A stretch of DNA of 64,000 bases, from assembly GCA_036924855.1 (NCBI GenBank), contig JBAGRP010000001.1, positions 1,736,001 to 1,800,000 of the forward strand, given 5' to 3'. Positions 1-10,599 of this stretch are shown piece by piece (position 1 is the first letter of the stretch; each line of letters begins with the position of its first letter). This stretch comes from Nitrobacteraceae bacterium AZCC 2146. Lineage in GTDB: Bacteria; Pseudomonadota; Alphaproteobacteria; Rhizobiales; Xanthobacteraceae. The notes under the pieces are model-generated. The model searched no databases, had not been told where the DNA came from, and saw only the letters and a list, made by a program, of their open reading frames with translations. Position numbers and translations under genes: made by a program.

Positions 1-23
1 AATTTGAACGGGCTGAAAGCCAT
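1..23 (-). CDS. secE: SecE, first codons only (partial)
   Basis: Reading leftwards from the ATG at 23 the sequence gives M-A-F-S-P-F-K and then runs off the window. This matches the start of alphaproteobacterial SecE (typically M-A-x-S-P-F-K-F), the small subunit of the SecYEG translocon in the inner membrane. Position supports it: tuf, tRNA-Trp, secE, nusG is a common order in this group, and tuf and tRNA-Trp lie immediately upstream on the same strand. Only seven codons are visible, so the call rests on this start motif plus synteny. The 280 bases between it and the tRNA hold no other gene that I can support. Confidence 0.72.
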
Positions 24-303
24 CGTTTGTGTCCGCATCCGTCGTGAGACGACTGTTAGGTTTCGGGAATCCGAACAGCCCTCTTGCGCCCAACCCTCTT
101 CCAAGGATGAGCCGCCAAGCGGGCCCTTTTGTTTCGGGAAATCAAAGCCGCGTCGGAGGTCCGTCAAAGCGGGCCGACAGCGAGTGCTGCGTTGTATGGC
201 GACAATGGCGAAAGGTCAAGACTGGGTGGAACAGGTCGGCCGGCTTTCCACGGGGCTGGCCGATGCCCACGAAAGCGAAAATTAACCTATGCAATCAACG
301 AAC

Positions 304-379
304 TGGCAGGGGCGGTAGGGCTCGAACCTACGACAACCGGTTTTGGAGACCGGTACTCTACCAACTGAGCTACACCCCT
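304..379 (-). tRNA. tRNA-Trp (anticodon CCA)
   Basis: The minus strand folds as a complete 76-nt cloverleaf. The acceptor stem AGGGGTG pairs with CGCCCCT, including one T-G pair, followed by discriminator G and an encoded CCA at 304-306. The D arm begins TAGCTCAGTTGG, the anticodon loop is CTCCAAA with anticodon CCA, and the T arm carries GGTTCGAGCC. It lies between tuf and secE on the same strand, the usual alphaproteobacterial arrangement, and is probably processed from a tuf-tRNA-secE transcript. Confidence 0.97.
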
Positions 380-446
380 ACGGGAAACGGCGAAGCAGCC
401 ATTCCGCGCCGTTTGAAGCATAAGCGGCGGCCGAAATGCAAGGGGC

Positions 447-483
447 GAGTGGCGAATAGAGGCCGGCCCCCTGTTCGCCACTC
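447..483 (-). repeat. Hairpin between tuf and tRNA-Trp
   Basis: GAGTGGCGAA (447-456) is the exact inverted complement of TTCGCCACTC (474-483), with a 17-nt GC-rich loop. It lies 15 bases beyond the tuf stop codon on the tuf transcript. No run of U follows, so it is not a classic intrinsic terminator; it may act in RNA processing, 3'-end protection or attenuation between tuf and the tRNA. The motif TATTCGCC recurs just beside it (485-492), suggesting a small local duplication. Confidence 0.5.
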
Positions 484-498
484 CCTATTCGCCTACCT

Positions 499-1689
<1,191 letters not shown>

Positions 1690-1853
1690 TGTCCACCTTG
1701 TTACGCCAGCGCCCCTGCGCGGCACCAAACCGGCGGCTGGTTACAAGGGAAAACGACCCTGTTCAAGCCTGAACTTCTGGGCCACTCTCGCCAAACCATG
1801 CCGGTGAAGCCCTTATGTAGTCCGGCCAACGACAAGATCAATCGGGAGAGACC

Positions 1854-3077
1854 ATGAACGCGCAGACCGCTGCCAAACAAGCCCCTGCCCCGCAAACGCC
1901 CGACCTGCCGCAGGCCAGACCGGAAACGCTGGGACTGTCATCAGCCCGTCTTGAAAAGATGTCCGACGCGTTCAAGCGCGAGATCGACAAGGGTACCACG
2001 CCCGGCGTCACCATGCTGGTCGCGCGCCGCGGCCAGATCGGCTTTTTCGAGGCCTTCGGCAAGCAGAGCCCGGCAGCGTCCGCGCCAATGTCGCAGGACA
2101 GCCTGTTTCGCATCTTCTCGATGACCAAGCCGATCGTCTCATTGGGCATCATGACGTTGGTCGAGGACGGCCACCTGCTGCTCAACGATCCGCTCGCGAA
2201 ATACATTCCGGAATTCGCCCACACCAAGGTTGGCGTCGAGCGCAACGGCCAGCTCGAACTGGCGCTGCCGCTGCGGCCGATCACGATCCAGGACCTGTTG
2301 CGGCACACGTCGGGCATCGCCTATGAGATCACCGGCAATGGCATGGTGCAGCGAGCGTACCAGAAAGCCAAGGTCCGCGACCGCAATATCACCAACGCCG
2401 AACATGCGGCCATCGTCGCCAGCCTGCCGCTGATCTGTCAGCCCGGCACCGAATGGAATTACAGCCGCTCCACCGACATTCTCGGCCGCGTCATCGAGGT
2501 GATCTCCGGCAAGAGGCTGGGCGCGTTCCTGACCGAACGGATTCTGGCACCGCTACGGATGGCGGAGACCGGCTTTCACACCGGCGCCGAGAACAAGGGC
2601 CGGATCGCAGAGCCGTTCCCGACCGATCCCTGGACCGGCGACAAGGTGCAGCTGTTCGATCCCCTGGAAATTCCCAAGATGGAATCCGGCGGCGGCGGAC
2701 TGGTCTCGACCACGATGGACTATGCGCGGTTCTGCCAGATGCTGCTGAACGGCGGCACGCTCGACGGCAACAGGATCATCGGCAAGAAGACGCTGCAGTT
2801 CATGACGTCCAATCATCTCGCCGCGGACGTGAAACTGGAAAGCCACCTCGTGCCGCCCGGCCACGGCTTCGGCCTCGGCTTCGCGGTGCGGACCCGTGAT
2901 GGCATGGCGCCCTATGCGGGCTCGAAGGGCCAGTTCTTCTGGAGCGGCGTCGCCGGCACGTTCTTCTGGATCGATCCGGCGGAAGAACTGTTCGCCGTGT
3001 TCATGTCGCAGGGCCCGGGCCAGCGCGAATATTTCCGCACGCTGATCCGCAGCCTGGTCTATGCGGCGGTGGAGTAG
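1854..3077 (+). CDS. Serine hydrolase, class C beta-lactamase fold (EstB-like)
   Basis: A 407-residue protein of the beta-lactamase-related family (PF00144), which covers esterases, D-aminopeptidases and penicillin-binding relatives. The nucleophile motif S-x-x-K is S89-M-T-K92, and the second motif Tyr is Y203 in W-N-Y-S-R-S-T. A late H-G-F-G-L-G-F segment fits the esterase EstB subgroup. No clear signal peptide is visible: the first 20 residues are Ala/Pro/Gln-rich, so it is probably cytoplasmic. GGGAGA precedes the ATG. It is divergent from tuf, with 164 bases between the starts. The substrate cannot be inferred; a small-ester hydrolase is likelier than a true beta-lactamase. Confidence 0.85.
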   Translation: MNAQTAAKQAPAPQTPDLPQARPETLGLSSARLEKMSDAFKREIDKGTTPGVTMLVARRGQIGFFEAFGKQSPAASAPMSQDSLFRIFSMTKPIVSLGIMTLVEDGHLLLNDPLAKYIPEFAHTKVGVERNGQLELALPLRPITIQDLLRHTSGIAYEITGNGMVQRAYQKAKVRDRNITNAEHAAIVASLPLICQPGTEWNYSRSTDILGRVIEVISGKRLGAFLTERILAPLRMAETGFHTGAENKGRIAEPFPTDPWTGDKVQLFDPLEIPKMESGGGGLVSTTMDYARFCQMLLNGGTLDGNRIIGKKTLQFMTSNHLAADVKLESHLVPPGHGFGLGFAVRTRDGMAPYAGSKGQFFWSGVAGTFFWIDPAEELFAVFMSQGPGQREYFRTLIRSLVYAAVE

Positions 3078-3100
3078 ACAAGGCACCACGAACAATGACT

Positions 3101-3216
3101 GTCATTCCAGGATGAGCTTCAGACGGCAATAGCCGGCTGGAGCTCAGACCCGGAATCCAGAAGTAGTTTTGCACTTCTGGATTCCGGGTTCGCGCAAGGG
3201 CGCGCCCCGGAATGAC
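3101..3216. repeat. Dispersed palindromic intergenic repeat, copy 1
   Basis: The element is bounded by GTCATTCC (3101-3108) and GGAATGAC (3209-3216). Inside, CCCGGAATCCAGAAGT (3149-3164) and ACTTCTGGATTCCGGG (3173-3188) form a perfect 16-bp stem with an 8-nt loop. It lies between two convergent genes and could help end both transcripts. A second copy with the same outer boundaries and the same GGAATCC-type core is at 6256-6408, so this is a repeat family. Such elements are common between genes in Bradyrhizobiaceae. Confidence 0.8.
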
Positions 3217-3235
3217 GAGCCTGAACTTTCCACCC

Positions 3236-4003
3236 TCAGCTAATCGTAGCCCCGCCGTCGATCACCATCGACTGCCCCGTCATGAAGTTGCCCGCGGCAG
3301 AGCCGAGGAACACCGCGGCGCCGGCGATCTCGTCGGGGATACCAATCCGCAGCAGCGGCGAGCGCGCGGTCGAGGCCTTTAGATTGTCCGGATTGTCCCA
3401 CAGCGCCTTCGCAAAGTCGGTCTTGATCAGGCCGGGCGCGATGCAGTTCACGCGCACATTGTGCTTGCCGTATTCGCAGGCGAGATTGCGCGCCAGTTGC
3501 ATGTCGGCGGCTTTCGAGATCGCATAAGCGCCGAGGATGGTCGAGCCTTTCAGCCCGCCGATCGACGACACGATGATGATCGATCCATCCTTGCGTTCGA
3601 TCATGTCGGGCACGACCATGCTGGTCAGCCAGTTGTTCGCAACGATATTGTTGTCGAGAATTTTTCGGAACTGATCGTCCGAGATGCCGGCGAGCGGACC
3701 GTAATACGGATTCGACGCGGCGTTGCAGACCAGCACGTCGATCTTGCCGAAGGCACGCTTGCTCTCGTCGACGAGGTTCTGCAGGTTTTCCTTGCTGGAA
3801 ATATTCGCCGCAATGGCGACAGCGGTGCCCTTGCCGAACTTTTCATTGATCTCCTTCGCCACTTCGTCGCAGACATCCTGCTTGCGCGACGAGATCACCA
3901 CCTTGGCGCCGTGCTCGGCCATGCGCTCGGCGATGGCGCGGCCGATGCCGCGCGTCGAGCCGGTGATGACCGCAACTTTTCCGGTCATGTCGAACAAGGT
4001 CAT
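3236..4003 (-). CDS. SDR family oxidoreductase
   Basis: A 255-residue classical short-chain dehydrogenase. The nucleotide-binding motif TGSTRGIG is at 14-21, an N-A-A-S version of the N-N-A-G motif at 94-97, and the catalytic Y160-x3-K164. The C-terminal D-G-G-A-T-I-S is typical. The start at 4003 has GGGAGA nine bases upstream; an in-frame codon 10 residues earlier lacks such a site. The sequence resembles SDRs that act on 3-hydroxyacyl or small alcohol substrates, but the substrate cannot be fixed. It is followed on the same strand, upstream, by a histidine phosphatase gene. Confidence 0.9.
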   Translation of the reverse strand: MTLFDMTGKVAVITGSTRGIGRAIAERMAEHGAKVVISSRKQDVCDEVAKEINEKFGKGTAVAIAANISSKENLQNLVDESKRAFGKIDVLVCNAASNPYYGPLAGISDDQFRKILDNNIVANNWLTSMVVPDMIERKDGSIIIVSSIGGLKGSTILGAYAISKAADMQLARNLACEYGKHNVRVNCIAPGLIKTDFAKALWDNPDNLKASTARSPLLRIGIPDEIAGAAVFLGSAAGNFMTGQSMVIDGGATIS

Positions 4004-4061
4004 GCGTTTCTCTCCCGATGATTGATCCGGCACTGAGCGCGCCGGTTTTCAGTTTTGATTT

Positions 4062-4805
4062 TTACGCGAGCTTGGTGGTCGTCGTTGCGATTTCGGGCCC
4101 TGCCGGCTGGTGCATCGCGGCGTGGGAGACATCGGCAATCCACGGCTGCTGGTTGACCATGGGAATCCGCCAGCCGCTATGGCCGTCGCTGGCCAGATGA
4201 TCGAGCCGCGTCACCGAGCAATTGTCGATGGTGAAGGCCAGTCCGCGATCCGGCTGGTCGTTGAGCGCCAGCCCGATCGCGGCCTTGATGGTGCCGCCAT
4301 GGGCGACGGCGATCACGTCCTGGCCGGCGTGGCTGATGTTGATGCGTTCGATCGCACGGCGGACGCGGTTGTAGAGATCCATGAAGCTTTCGCCATTCGG
4401 CGATGGCTCGTCGATCGGCGCGAACCAATAGCTGCCGACATTGATCGGGCGGCTGGCGAAAAACGCGGCGCGGTTGAGACCCTGCCAGTCGCCGAGATGC
4501 TGCTCGGCCAGATCCGGCTCGTGCTGCATATTGTCCGGCTTCGGAAATCCCGCGGCCCAGATCGCATCGGCGGTCTGATGCGTGCGTTTCAGATTGCTCG
4601 AGAACCACGCCGCGTTGCGGGGCAGGATTTTGCCGACCGCATCGAACACCACGCGATCGCTGGTATCACAGCCCAGATCCTTCTGGCCGTAGATGTTGCC
4701 GTCGTCCTCGCGTACCGGGGCGTGGCGTACCCACCACCACCGCGTCGCCACTACGCCGGAGGGAACGGAATGCTGCGCCACGAATGGTTTTTCGGCGTTG
4801 GACAT
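4062..4805 (-). CDS. Histidine phosphatase family protein
   Basis: A 247-residue phosphoglycerate-mutase-like protein (PF00300). The N-terminal catalytic motif is R-H-A at 27-29 (usually R-H-G), and the second conserved His sits in V-A-H-G-G about two thirds along. The H28 residue would carry the phosphohistidine intermediate. The ATG at 4805 was chosen because GAAGGG stands eight bases upstream; a GTG at 4814 would leave no room for a ribosome site. It is transcribed towards the SDR gene at 3236-4003 with 58 bases between them, so the two may be co-transcribed. The physiological substrate is unknown. Confidence 0.87.
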   Translation of the reverse strand: MSNAEKPFVAQHSVPSGVVATRWWWVRHAPVREDDGNIYGQKDLGCDTSDRVVFDAVGKILPRNAAWFSSNLKRTHQTADAIWAAGFPKPDNMQHEPDLAEQHLGDWQGLNRAAFFASRPINVGSYWFAPIDEPSPNGESFMDLYNRVRRAIERINISHAGQDVIAVAHGGTIKAAIGLALNDQPDRGLAFTIDNCSVTRLDHLASDGHSGWRIPMVNQQPWIADVSHAAMHQPAGPEIATTTTKLA

Positions 4806-4943
4806 CGCGATCACCCTTCAATACTGTTTCATCTCGCTGTACGTCAGAGCGCGCAACGCCTCAAGCACCTTCGCATCTTGACACGCGACATTGAATTCCA
4901 TGTGGCGGCAAGCCGCACAAATAAAATGCAACGGGAGAAAACC

Positions 4944-5729
4944 ATGGGCCGCCTCGAAGGCAAATCCGTCATCATCACCGGCGCCGGCAGCGGCATCGGC
5001 CGCGCTGCGGCGTTGATGTTCGCCAAGGAAGGCGCCAGACTGATTGTCGTGGATCGCAGCGACAGCGTGCAGGAAACCGCAAAACTCGTCAGCCATGCCG
5101 GCGGCACCATCGAAGCCGTGATGGCCGATGCCGGTTCCGAAACCGACGTGAAGGCCTTCATCGACAAGGCGGTCTCTACCTATGGACGGCTCGATGCGAT
5201 CTGGGCCAATGCCGGCGTCAGCGGCGGTCTGGTGCCGCTGATCGAACAGACCGTTGAGCAGTGGCAGGAAATCCTGCGCATCAATCTGATCGGCCCGTTC
5301 CTGGCGATCAAGCATTCGATGCCGCACATGATCAAACAGAAATACGGTTCGATCGTCTGCACCGCCTCGGTCGCCGGCCTGAAGTCCGGCGCGTCAGGTC
5401 ATCCCTATGCGGCGAGCAAGGCCGGCGTCATCAGCCTGGTGCAGACCACAGCCTATTCGCTGTCCGGCACCGGCGTGCGCATCAATGCGGTATGTCCCGG
5501 CCTGATCGAGACCGGCATGACCAAACCGATCTTCGACAACGCCAGGGAGCGCGGCACCGATAGCAAGATCGGCCAGCTCAATCCGCTGAAGCGCGCCGGC
5601 CAGCCGCACGAACTCGCCGCGATGGGACTCTTTTTGGCCAGCGACGACGCGTCCTACGTCAACGGCCAGGCGATCCCGGTGGATGGCGGACTGACGGCGT
5701 CGATGCCCTATGCGGGCAAGCCGATCTAA
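4944..5729 (+). CDS. SDR family oxidoreductase
   Basis: A 261-residue classical short-chain dehydrogenase: TGAGSGIG at 12-19, N-A-G-V near 89-92, catalytic S142, Y155 and K159, and the C-terminal V-D-G-G motif. GGGAGAAA precedes the ATG by a few bases, which fixes the start well inside a longer open frame that reads against the neighbouring phosphatase gene. It is divergent from the histidine phosphatase (138 bases between starts). It probably reduces or oxidises a hydroxyl group with NAD(P); the substrate is unknown. Confidence 0.9.
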   Translation: MGRLEGKSVIITGAGSGIGRAAALMFAKEGARLIVVDRSDSVQETAKLVSHAGGTIEAVMADAGSETDVKAFIDKAVSTYGRLDAIWANAGVSGGLVPLIEQTVEQWQEILRINLIGPFLAIKHSMPHMIKQKYGSIVCTASVAGLKSGASGHPYAASKAGVISLVQTTAYSLSGTGVRINAVCPGLIETGMTKPIFDNARERGTDSKIGQLNPLKRAGQPHELAAMGLFLASDDASYVNGQAIPVDGGLTASMPYAGKPI

Positions 5730-5731
5730 GC

Positions 5732-5750
5732 GCAGACGGCTGTCGTCTGC
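5732..5750 (+). terminator. Hairpin just after the SDR stop codon
   Basis: GCAGACG (5732-5738) and CGTCTGC (5744-5750) form a perfect 7-bp stem with a 5-nt loop, two bases after the stop codon. No U-run follows. It could stop the SDR transcript or, read on the other strand, the transcript that seems to start near 6184. Confidence 0.4.
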
Positions 5751-5766
5751 ACGCACCAACACGAAT

Positions 5767-6184
5767 TCAAATATCAAACAGCCAAGCCTGCGCATTCTCG
5801 CGGCCCATCGAGCCCGAGTTGTGCGGGTGATTTCCCCTCGAACATGAGGGGTAGCAGCGCGCCGAAAGGCGCGGGGTAATAGTGTCGCGATCCGCTCCGC
5901 CGCATCGGCGACAAAGCTGCGACCGCGCAACGCCTTTCGGCGCGCCACCGCGGCGATTTTGGGCCTTGGGGCCGTGCTTCCGGGTACTGGGCATCTATCC
6001 GGCCGGCTTTCGCCCGCCTTCACCCGCACCCGTCCAGCTCACGAAGAGCAGACCCCCGTAGTGGGGTCGGACAGCTACCCAAGGCCTCCCGAGTGCGCAG
6101 GGATACGTCCTCCCCACGCCCGCAGGCGCCGCATTCCCAATTCCACCGCAAGACGCCTCATGAAGCGCCCCTCGCGAACGGGAT
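5767..6184 (-). ncRNA. Candidate structured RNA or dispersed structured repeat (unidentified)
   Basis: This GC-rich stretch sits in a 775-base gap between convergent genes, directly downstream of a near-consensus promoter on the minus strand. Read on the minus strand it is rich in stems: CGCCTTTCGGCGCGC (5932-5946) is an exact inverted copy of 5858-5872, each arm can also fold on itself, and GACCCC/GGGGTC forms a hairpin near 6055-6075. No gene follows on that strand until 4805. I tested it against tmRNA (no A-N-D-N-type tag), RNase P RNA (no conserved GAAAGTCCGGGCTC) and tRNA-like ends without success. Short frames inside look non-coding. The exact ends are guesses. Confidence 0.4.
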
Positions 6185-6191
6185 GTAGGGG

Positions 6192-6219
6192 AATATAATC
6201 AAGATAGGATTGTTGTCAA
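6192..6219 (-). promoter_or_regulatory. Strong sigma-70-like promoter
   Basis: On the minus strand a perfect -35 TTGACA (6214-6219) is followed after 16 bases by TATATT (6192-6197). The expected start of transcription is about 6184, running left into the structured region. No protein-coding gene with a recognisable product begins there. The AT-rich surroundings stand out in this genome. Confidence 0.6.
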
Positions 6220-6255
6220 TTGACGATGTGATTTTTTTCTTCCACACCCACGCCT

Positions 6256-6408
6256 GTCATTCCCCGGCGCGCCAATTGGCGCGCCTGAGGGCGCGAGCAG
6301 CGCCAGCTGCGAGCGAGCCCCGAATCCATACTCACCGCCGGTCGTGGTTATGGATTCCGGGCCCGCGCCTCAGTCGGCTATCGCCGACGAGGCGCGTCCC
6401 GGAATGAC
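6256..6408. repeat. Dispersed palindromic intergenic repeat, copy 2
   Basis: It has the same boundaries as copy 1 (GTCATTCC at 6256, GGAATGAC ending at 6408). The inner arms CCGAATCCATA (6320-6330) and TATGGATTCCGG (6349-6360) correspond to the GGAATCC core. It also carries the perfect 20-nt palindrome GGCGCGCCAATTGGCGCGCC (6266-6285). The middle differs from copy 1, so the copies are related but diverged. It lies beyond the stop codon of the phosphotransferase gene. Confidence 0.8.
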
Positions 6409-6504
6409 GAAGGAGAGTGTCGTGGTGTGAATCCCGGATTGCGCTGCGCTCATCCGGACTACGACGAAAAAAGCGCGACCTCTTTCGAGATCGCGCCTTC
6501 CATT

Positions 6505-7566
6505 TCATTTCGCGCCGGCCTTCTGCGCGTAGTCCCATGAAGCCCTTGCCAGCGGCACGGTGCGCTTGACCGACTCCATCGCCTTGGCTGACGAGGCGGT
6601 GCCGTCGCGGATGCGGCCGGCGATACCCTGCAAAATGCCGGCGAGGCGGAACAGGTTGTAGGAGTAGTACCAGTTCAGGTCCGGCACCTGGGAACGGCCC
6701 GTCGCCTTGCAATAGATCTCCGCGGCTTCATCCATGGTGGGAATGTTGAGATTCGCGAAGTCGAGATCCGCCAGGCCCGGCATCGTCCACTGCATCAAGA
6801 GATAGGTGAAGTCGGCCATCGGATCGCCCAAGGTCGACAGCTCCCAGTCCAGCACCGCCTGCACCTTCGGCCTGGTGGCGTGGAACACCATGTTGTCGAT
6901 GCGGTAGTCGCCGTGCACCACCGACACCCGCTCCTGCTGCGGCACCGAGGTCGGCAGCCATTCCATCAGCCGGTCCATTTCCGGAATCGACTGGGTTTCC
7001 GACGCCTTGTACTGCTTGCTCCAGCGATCGACCTGGCGGGCAAAATAATTGCCGGGCTTGCCGAAATCGCCGAGCCCGATCGCCACGGGATCGTACATGT
7101 GCAGCTTGGCCAGCGTCTCGATCTTGTCGACGAAGATCGGGCGGCGTTCCTCCTTCGGCACCTGCGGCAATGCCGGGTCCCAGAAGATCCGCCCCTCTTC
7201 CATCGACATGATGTAGAACGCCGAGCCGATCACATCGTCGTCGGTGCACAGCGCATAGGCCTTGGCGACAGGAAAACCCTGCTTGCCCAGCGCCGCGATC
7301 ACCTTGAATTCGCGATCGACGGCGTGGGCGGAGGGCAGCAGCTTTCCGAACGGCTTGCGGCGCATCACATAGGACCGGCCCGGCGTATTCAGCCGATAGG
7401 TCGGGTTGGACTGACCGCCCTTGAATTGCAGGACGGTCAGCGGTCCCTGATAGCCTTCGACATGATCGCGCATCCAGCTTTCGAGGCGCAGCTCATCGAT
7501 CCGATGACGCTCCTCCACCGGCCGGGTGCCCGAAAAATCGTCGTCGCGCCGCACGCCTTCAGTCAC
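6505..7566 (-). CDS. Phosphotransferase family protein (APH fold, ACAD-associated)
   Basis: A 353-residue aminoglycoside-phosphotransferase-fold protein (PF01636). The catalytic loop V-V-H-G-D-Y-R-I-D-N and the metal-binding D-W-E lie in the second half. Proteins of this subgroup are usually encoded beside acyl-CoA dehydrogenases and resemble the kinase-like domain of human ACAD10/11, which phosphorylates 4-hydroxyacyl-CoA. Here the dehydrogenase gene ends 13 bases upstream, which supports a joint role in breaking down unusual acyl-CoAs. The start is GTG at 7566, with GAGGTT upstream. It is not expected to be a drug-resistance enzyme. Confidence 0.88.
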   Translation of the reverse strand: MTEGVRRDDDFSGTRPVEERHRIDELRLESWMRDHVEGYQGPLTVLQFKGGQSNPTYRLNTPGRSYVMRRKPFGKLLPSAHAVDREFKVIAALGKQGFPVAKAYALCTDDDVIGSAFYIMSMEEGRIFWDPALPQVPKEERRPIFVDKIETLAKLHMYDPVAIGLGDFGKPGNYFARQVDRWSKQYKASETQSIPEMDRLMEWLPTSVPQQERVSVVHGDYRIDNMVFHATRPKVQAVLDWELSTLGDPMADFTYLLMQWTMPGLADLDFANLNIPTMDEAAEIYCKATGRSQVPDLNWYYSYNLFRLAGILQGIAGRIRDGTASSAKAMESVKRTVPLARASWDYAQKAGAK

Positions 7567-7579
7567 GTTGCAACCTCAC

Positions 7580-8818
<1,239 letters not shown>

Positions 8819-8999
8819 AGGGCGTTCCTCATTTTTTTTGAAAAAATATTTGGCGGCACTGTTGTCCCGTCGATCGTCATCCGCAAGATATTTTTGGTCT
8901 GTCTTTTTGCAGTTGCGAGCAAGATCGGCGCGATGGCGGTTGCGGGAATGTCGGCCGTGCCATTGGGCACATTGACATTTCCATCCCGTCAAACGATAG

Positions 9000-9019
9000 T
9001 TTCATACACGCGTTTGAAA
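9000..9019. promoter_or_regulatory. Candidate operator, TTTCA-N10-TGAAA
   Basis: An inverted repeat with 5-nt arms lies about 42 bases upstream of the TetR gene, inside the 242-base divergent region with the acyl-CoA dehydrogenase. TetR proteins often bind such sites and repress both themselves and the divergent gene. The arms are short, so the match could be chance. A very A/T-rich run (8830-8850) nearer the dehydrogenase probably belongs to its promoter. Confidence 0.3.
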
Positions 9020-9060
9020 TGCAATCCTCTCGTTCCGCGCCCGGCGCATAGGGCCACCAC

Positions 9061-9699
9061 ATGGCAGCAGACCACACACGGACGGCGATCCTCCTGGCGG
9101 CCGAACGGCTCTATGCCGAGCGCGGCTTCGCGGATGTGACGATGCGCGACATCGTCGCGGCGGCGGACGTGAATCTCGCGGCAGTGAACTATCATTTCGG
9201 CTCGAAGGACGAATTGATCGCCGAACTGTTCGTCAGCAGGAGCCTGGTCACCAACCGCGAGCGCCTCAACGAACTGAAAGCCGCGGAAGAAGCCGGCGGC
9301 GGCCGCGCCCATATCGATGCGATTTTTGCCGCGCTGGTCGGCCCGACCTTGCGCGGCTGCCTTGGACCGGACAAGCAGCGCTCCGACGCCGCGCGCTTCA
9401 TGATCCGCGCGTCGATCGAATCCGTGCCGCCGATCCGCAAGATCAAGAACCGCGAGGTCGATCACCTCAAGCGTTTTGCGGCGGCGATGCGGCGCTCGCT
9501 GCCCGACCACGACGACGTCGATCTGTTCTGGGGCCTGCACTTCGCGCTCGCCATGGCGCACCAGACCATCCGCGACACCGAGCGGCTCAACAAATTGTCG
9601 GAAGGCCGCTGCGACCTCAACGACGTCCCGGGAATCATCAACCGGATCGTCGGAGTTTCGGTGCTGGCGCTGACCGGACGGGCGAAAGTCAGAGCCTGA
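9061..9699 (+). CDS. TetR/AcrR family transcriptional regulator
   Basis: A 212-residue one-domain regulator. The helix-turn-helix lies at about residues 8-52, with the typical A-A-E-R-L-Y-A-E-R-G-F-A-D-V-T-M and N-Y-H-F-G-S-K-D-E-L-I segments. The C-terminal ligand-binding part has no recognised signature. It is divergent from the acyl-CoA dehydrogenase / kinase-like pair and is the natural candidate for its repressor, with an acyl-CoA as a plausible ligand (inference). Confidence 0.92.
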   Translation: MAADHTRTAILLAAERLYAERGFADVTMRDIVAAADVNLAAVNYHFGSKDELIAELFVSRSLVTNRERLNELKAAEEAGGGRAHIDAIFAALVGPTLRGCLGPDKQRSDAARFMIRASIESVPPIRKIKNREVDHLKRFAAAMRRSLPDHDDVDLFWGLHFALAMAHQTIRDTERLNKLSEGRCDLNDVPGIINRIVGVSVLALTGRAKVRA

Positions 9700-9784
9700 T
9701 CCCGATAACGGCCTGACTCCAATATTATGCCGTGACGACGGTGCGATTCGGGGTCTATGCCGACATCAGACTAGGAATCATCGC

Positions 9785-10531
9785 ATGCTCGCGCAGCAGG
9801 CCATCGCGTATATGTCGGCTGAGATCGCCGAGGTCGGAACGCTGATGCGGACCCTCTCCGGCCGGTACGAGGGGATCTTCGCGAATTTGCGAGCAGCCCT
9901 CGGCGTCACCCTGGAACAATCTGAGACGATGGCCGGCGCCGCCCGGGATGCGGCTGATATCGCCGATGCCGCTGCCGCGAGTTTTCACGACAGCGTTCCC
10001 AATCAACCCGGCACCGCCTGCACCAGCGGCTGCAGCGCCTGCTGCCATCTCTACGTCCAGGTCCCGCCCGGCGTCGCCGCTGCGATGGCGGACTATATCG
10101 AAACCCGCTTCACCCCCGCCGAGCGCGACGCGTTATATGACAAGCTCACCGTGGCGGCCGCGGCGGCCAATGCTGCCGAGGATCCGGCGCGGCTGCGCCT
10201 GCGCTGCCCGCTGCTCGGCGAAGACGATCGCTGCTCGGTCTATGACGTCCGGCCGCTGACCTGTCGCGCCTTCACCTCGAAGTCGGTGGCGCGCTGCCAT
10301 CAGGTCGTGTTCGGCGCAGAGCCTGCCGGTGCCGGCGTGGAGCAGAATCCCGCTCATTTCCGCATCCATATGGAAGCCACCTTCGCGCTCGAACAGGCCG
10401 CGAAATCCCGCGGCCTGCCGCATCAGCAAAAGGGATTGGCGCAGGCGCTGCTCGATGAAATGCGCGCGCCCACGGCAACCTCCCCGCACGAGCGATCGAG
10501 AATCAGTCTGTCGGACTCGATTCCGGAATAA
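9785..10531 (+). CDS. YkgJ-family cysteine cluster protein
   Basis: A 248-residue protein with the zinc- or iron-chelating CxxCxxCC-type cluster (PF03692). C79, C83, C86 and C87 lie in C-T-S-G-C-S-A-C-C, followed by C141, C150 and C160 in the C-P-L-L and C-R-A-F segments and C171. The cysteines are complete, so a metal or Fe-S centre is likely, but no biochemical role of the family is firmly known. The first 70 residues look helical. It stands alone between TetR and a small unknown gene. Confidence 0.88.
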   Translation: MLAQQAIAYMSAEIAEVGTLMRTLSGRYEGIFANLRAALGVTLEQSETMAGAARDAADIADAAAASFHDSVPNQPGTACTSGCSACCHLYVQVPPGVAAAMADYIETRFTPAERDALYDKLTVAAAAANAAEDPARLRLRCPLLGEDDRCSVYDVRPLTCRAFTSKSVARCHQVVFGAEPAGAGVEQNPAHFRIHMEATFALEQAAKSRGLPHQQKGLAQALLDEMRAPTATSPHERSRISLSDSIPE

Positions 10532-10599
10532 TTACAAGCATTGAACTTTCGCCTGCCAGCCGCCAGCATCCTACTCTTGATGAAGCGGCGATTCTCACG

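Noticed and set aside
287..481. Minus-strand frame of 64 codons across the tRNA-Trp gene
   Set aside because: It reads through the tRNA (V-A-Q-L-V-E-Y-R-S-P), a well-known type of false gene.
1854..3077. Antibiotic-resistance beta-lactamase
   Set aside because: The fold family fits, but there is no export signal and the motifs resemble EstB-type esterases; resistance cannot be claimed.
5394..6029. Minus-strand 211-codon frame in the RNA candidate region
   Set aside because: Half of it is antisense to the SDR gene, the rest is Arg/Ala-rich with no motif, and the region has stem structure instead.
5767..6184. tmRNA or RNase P RNA
   Set aside because: No tag-like reading frame, no tRNA-like ends and none of the conserved RNase P blocks were found on either strand.
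6505..7566. Aminoglycoside resistance kinase
   Set aside because: The APH fold is shared, but linkage to an acyl-CoA dehydrogenase and the subgroup motifs point to acyl metabolism.
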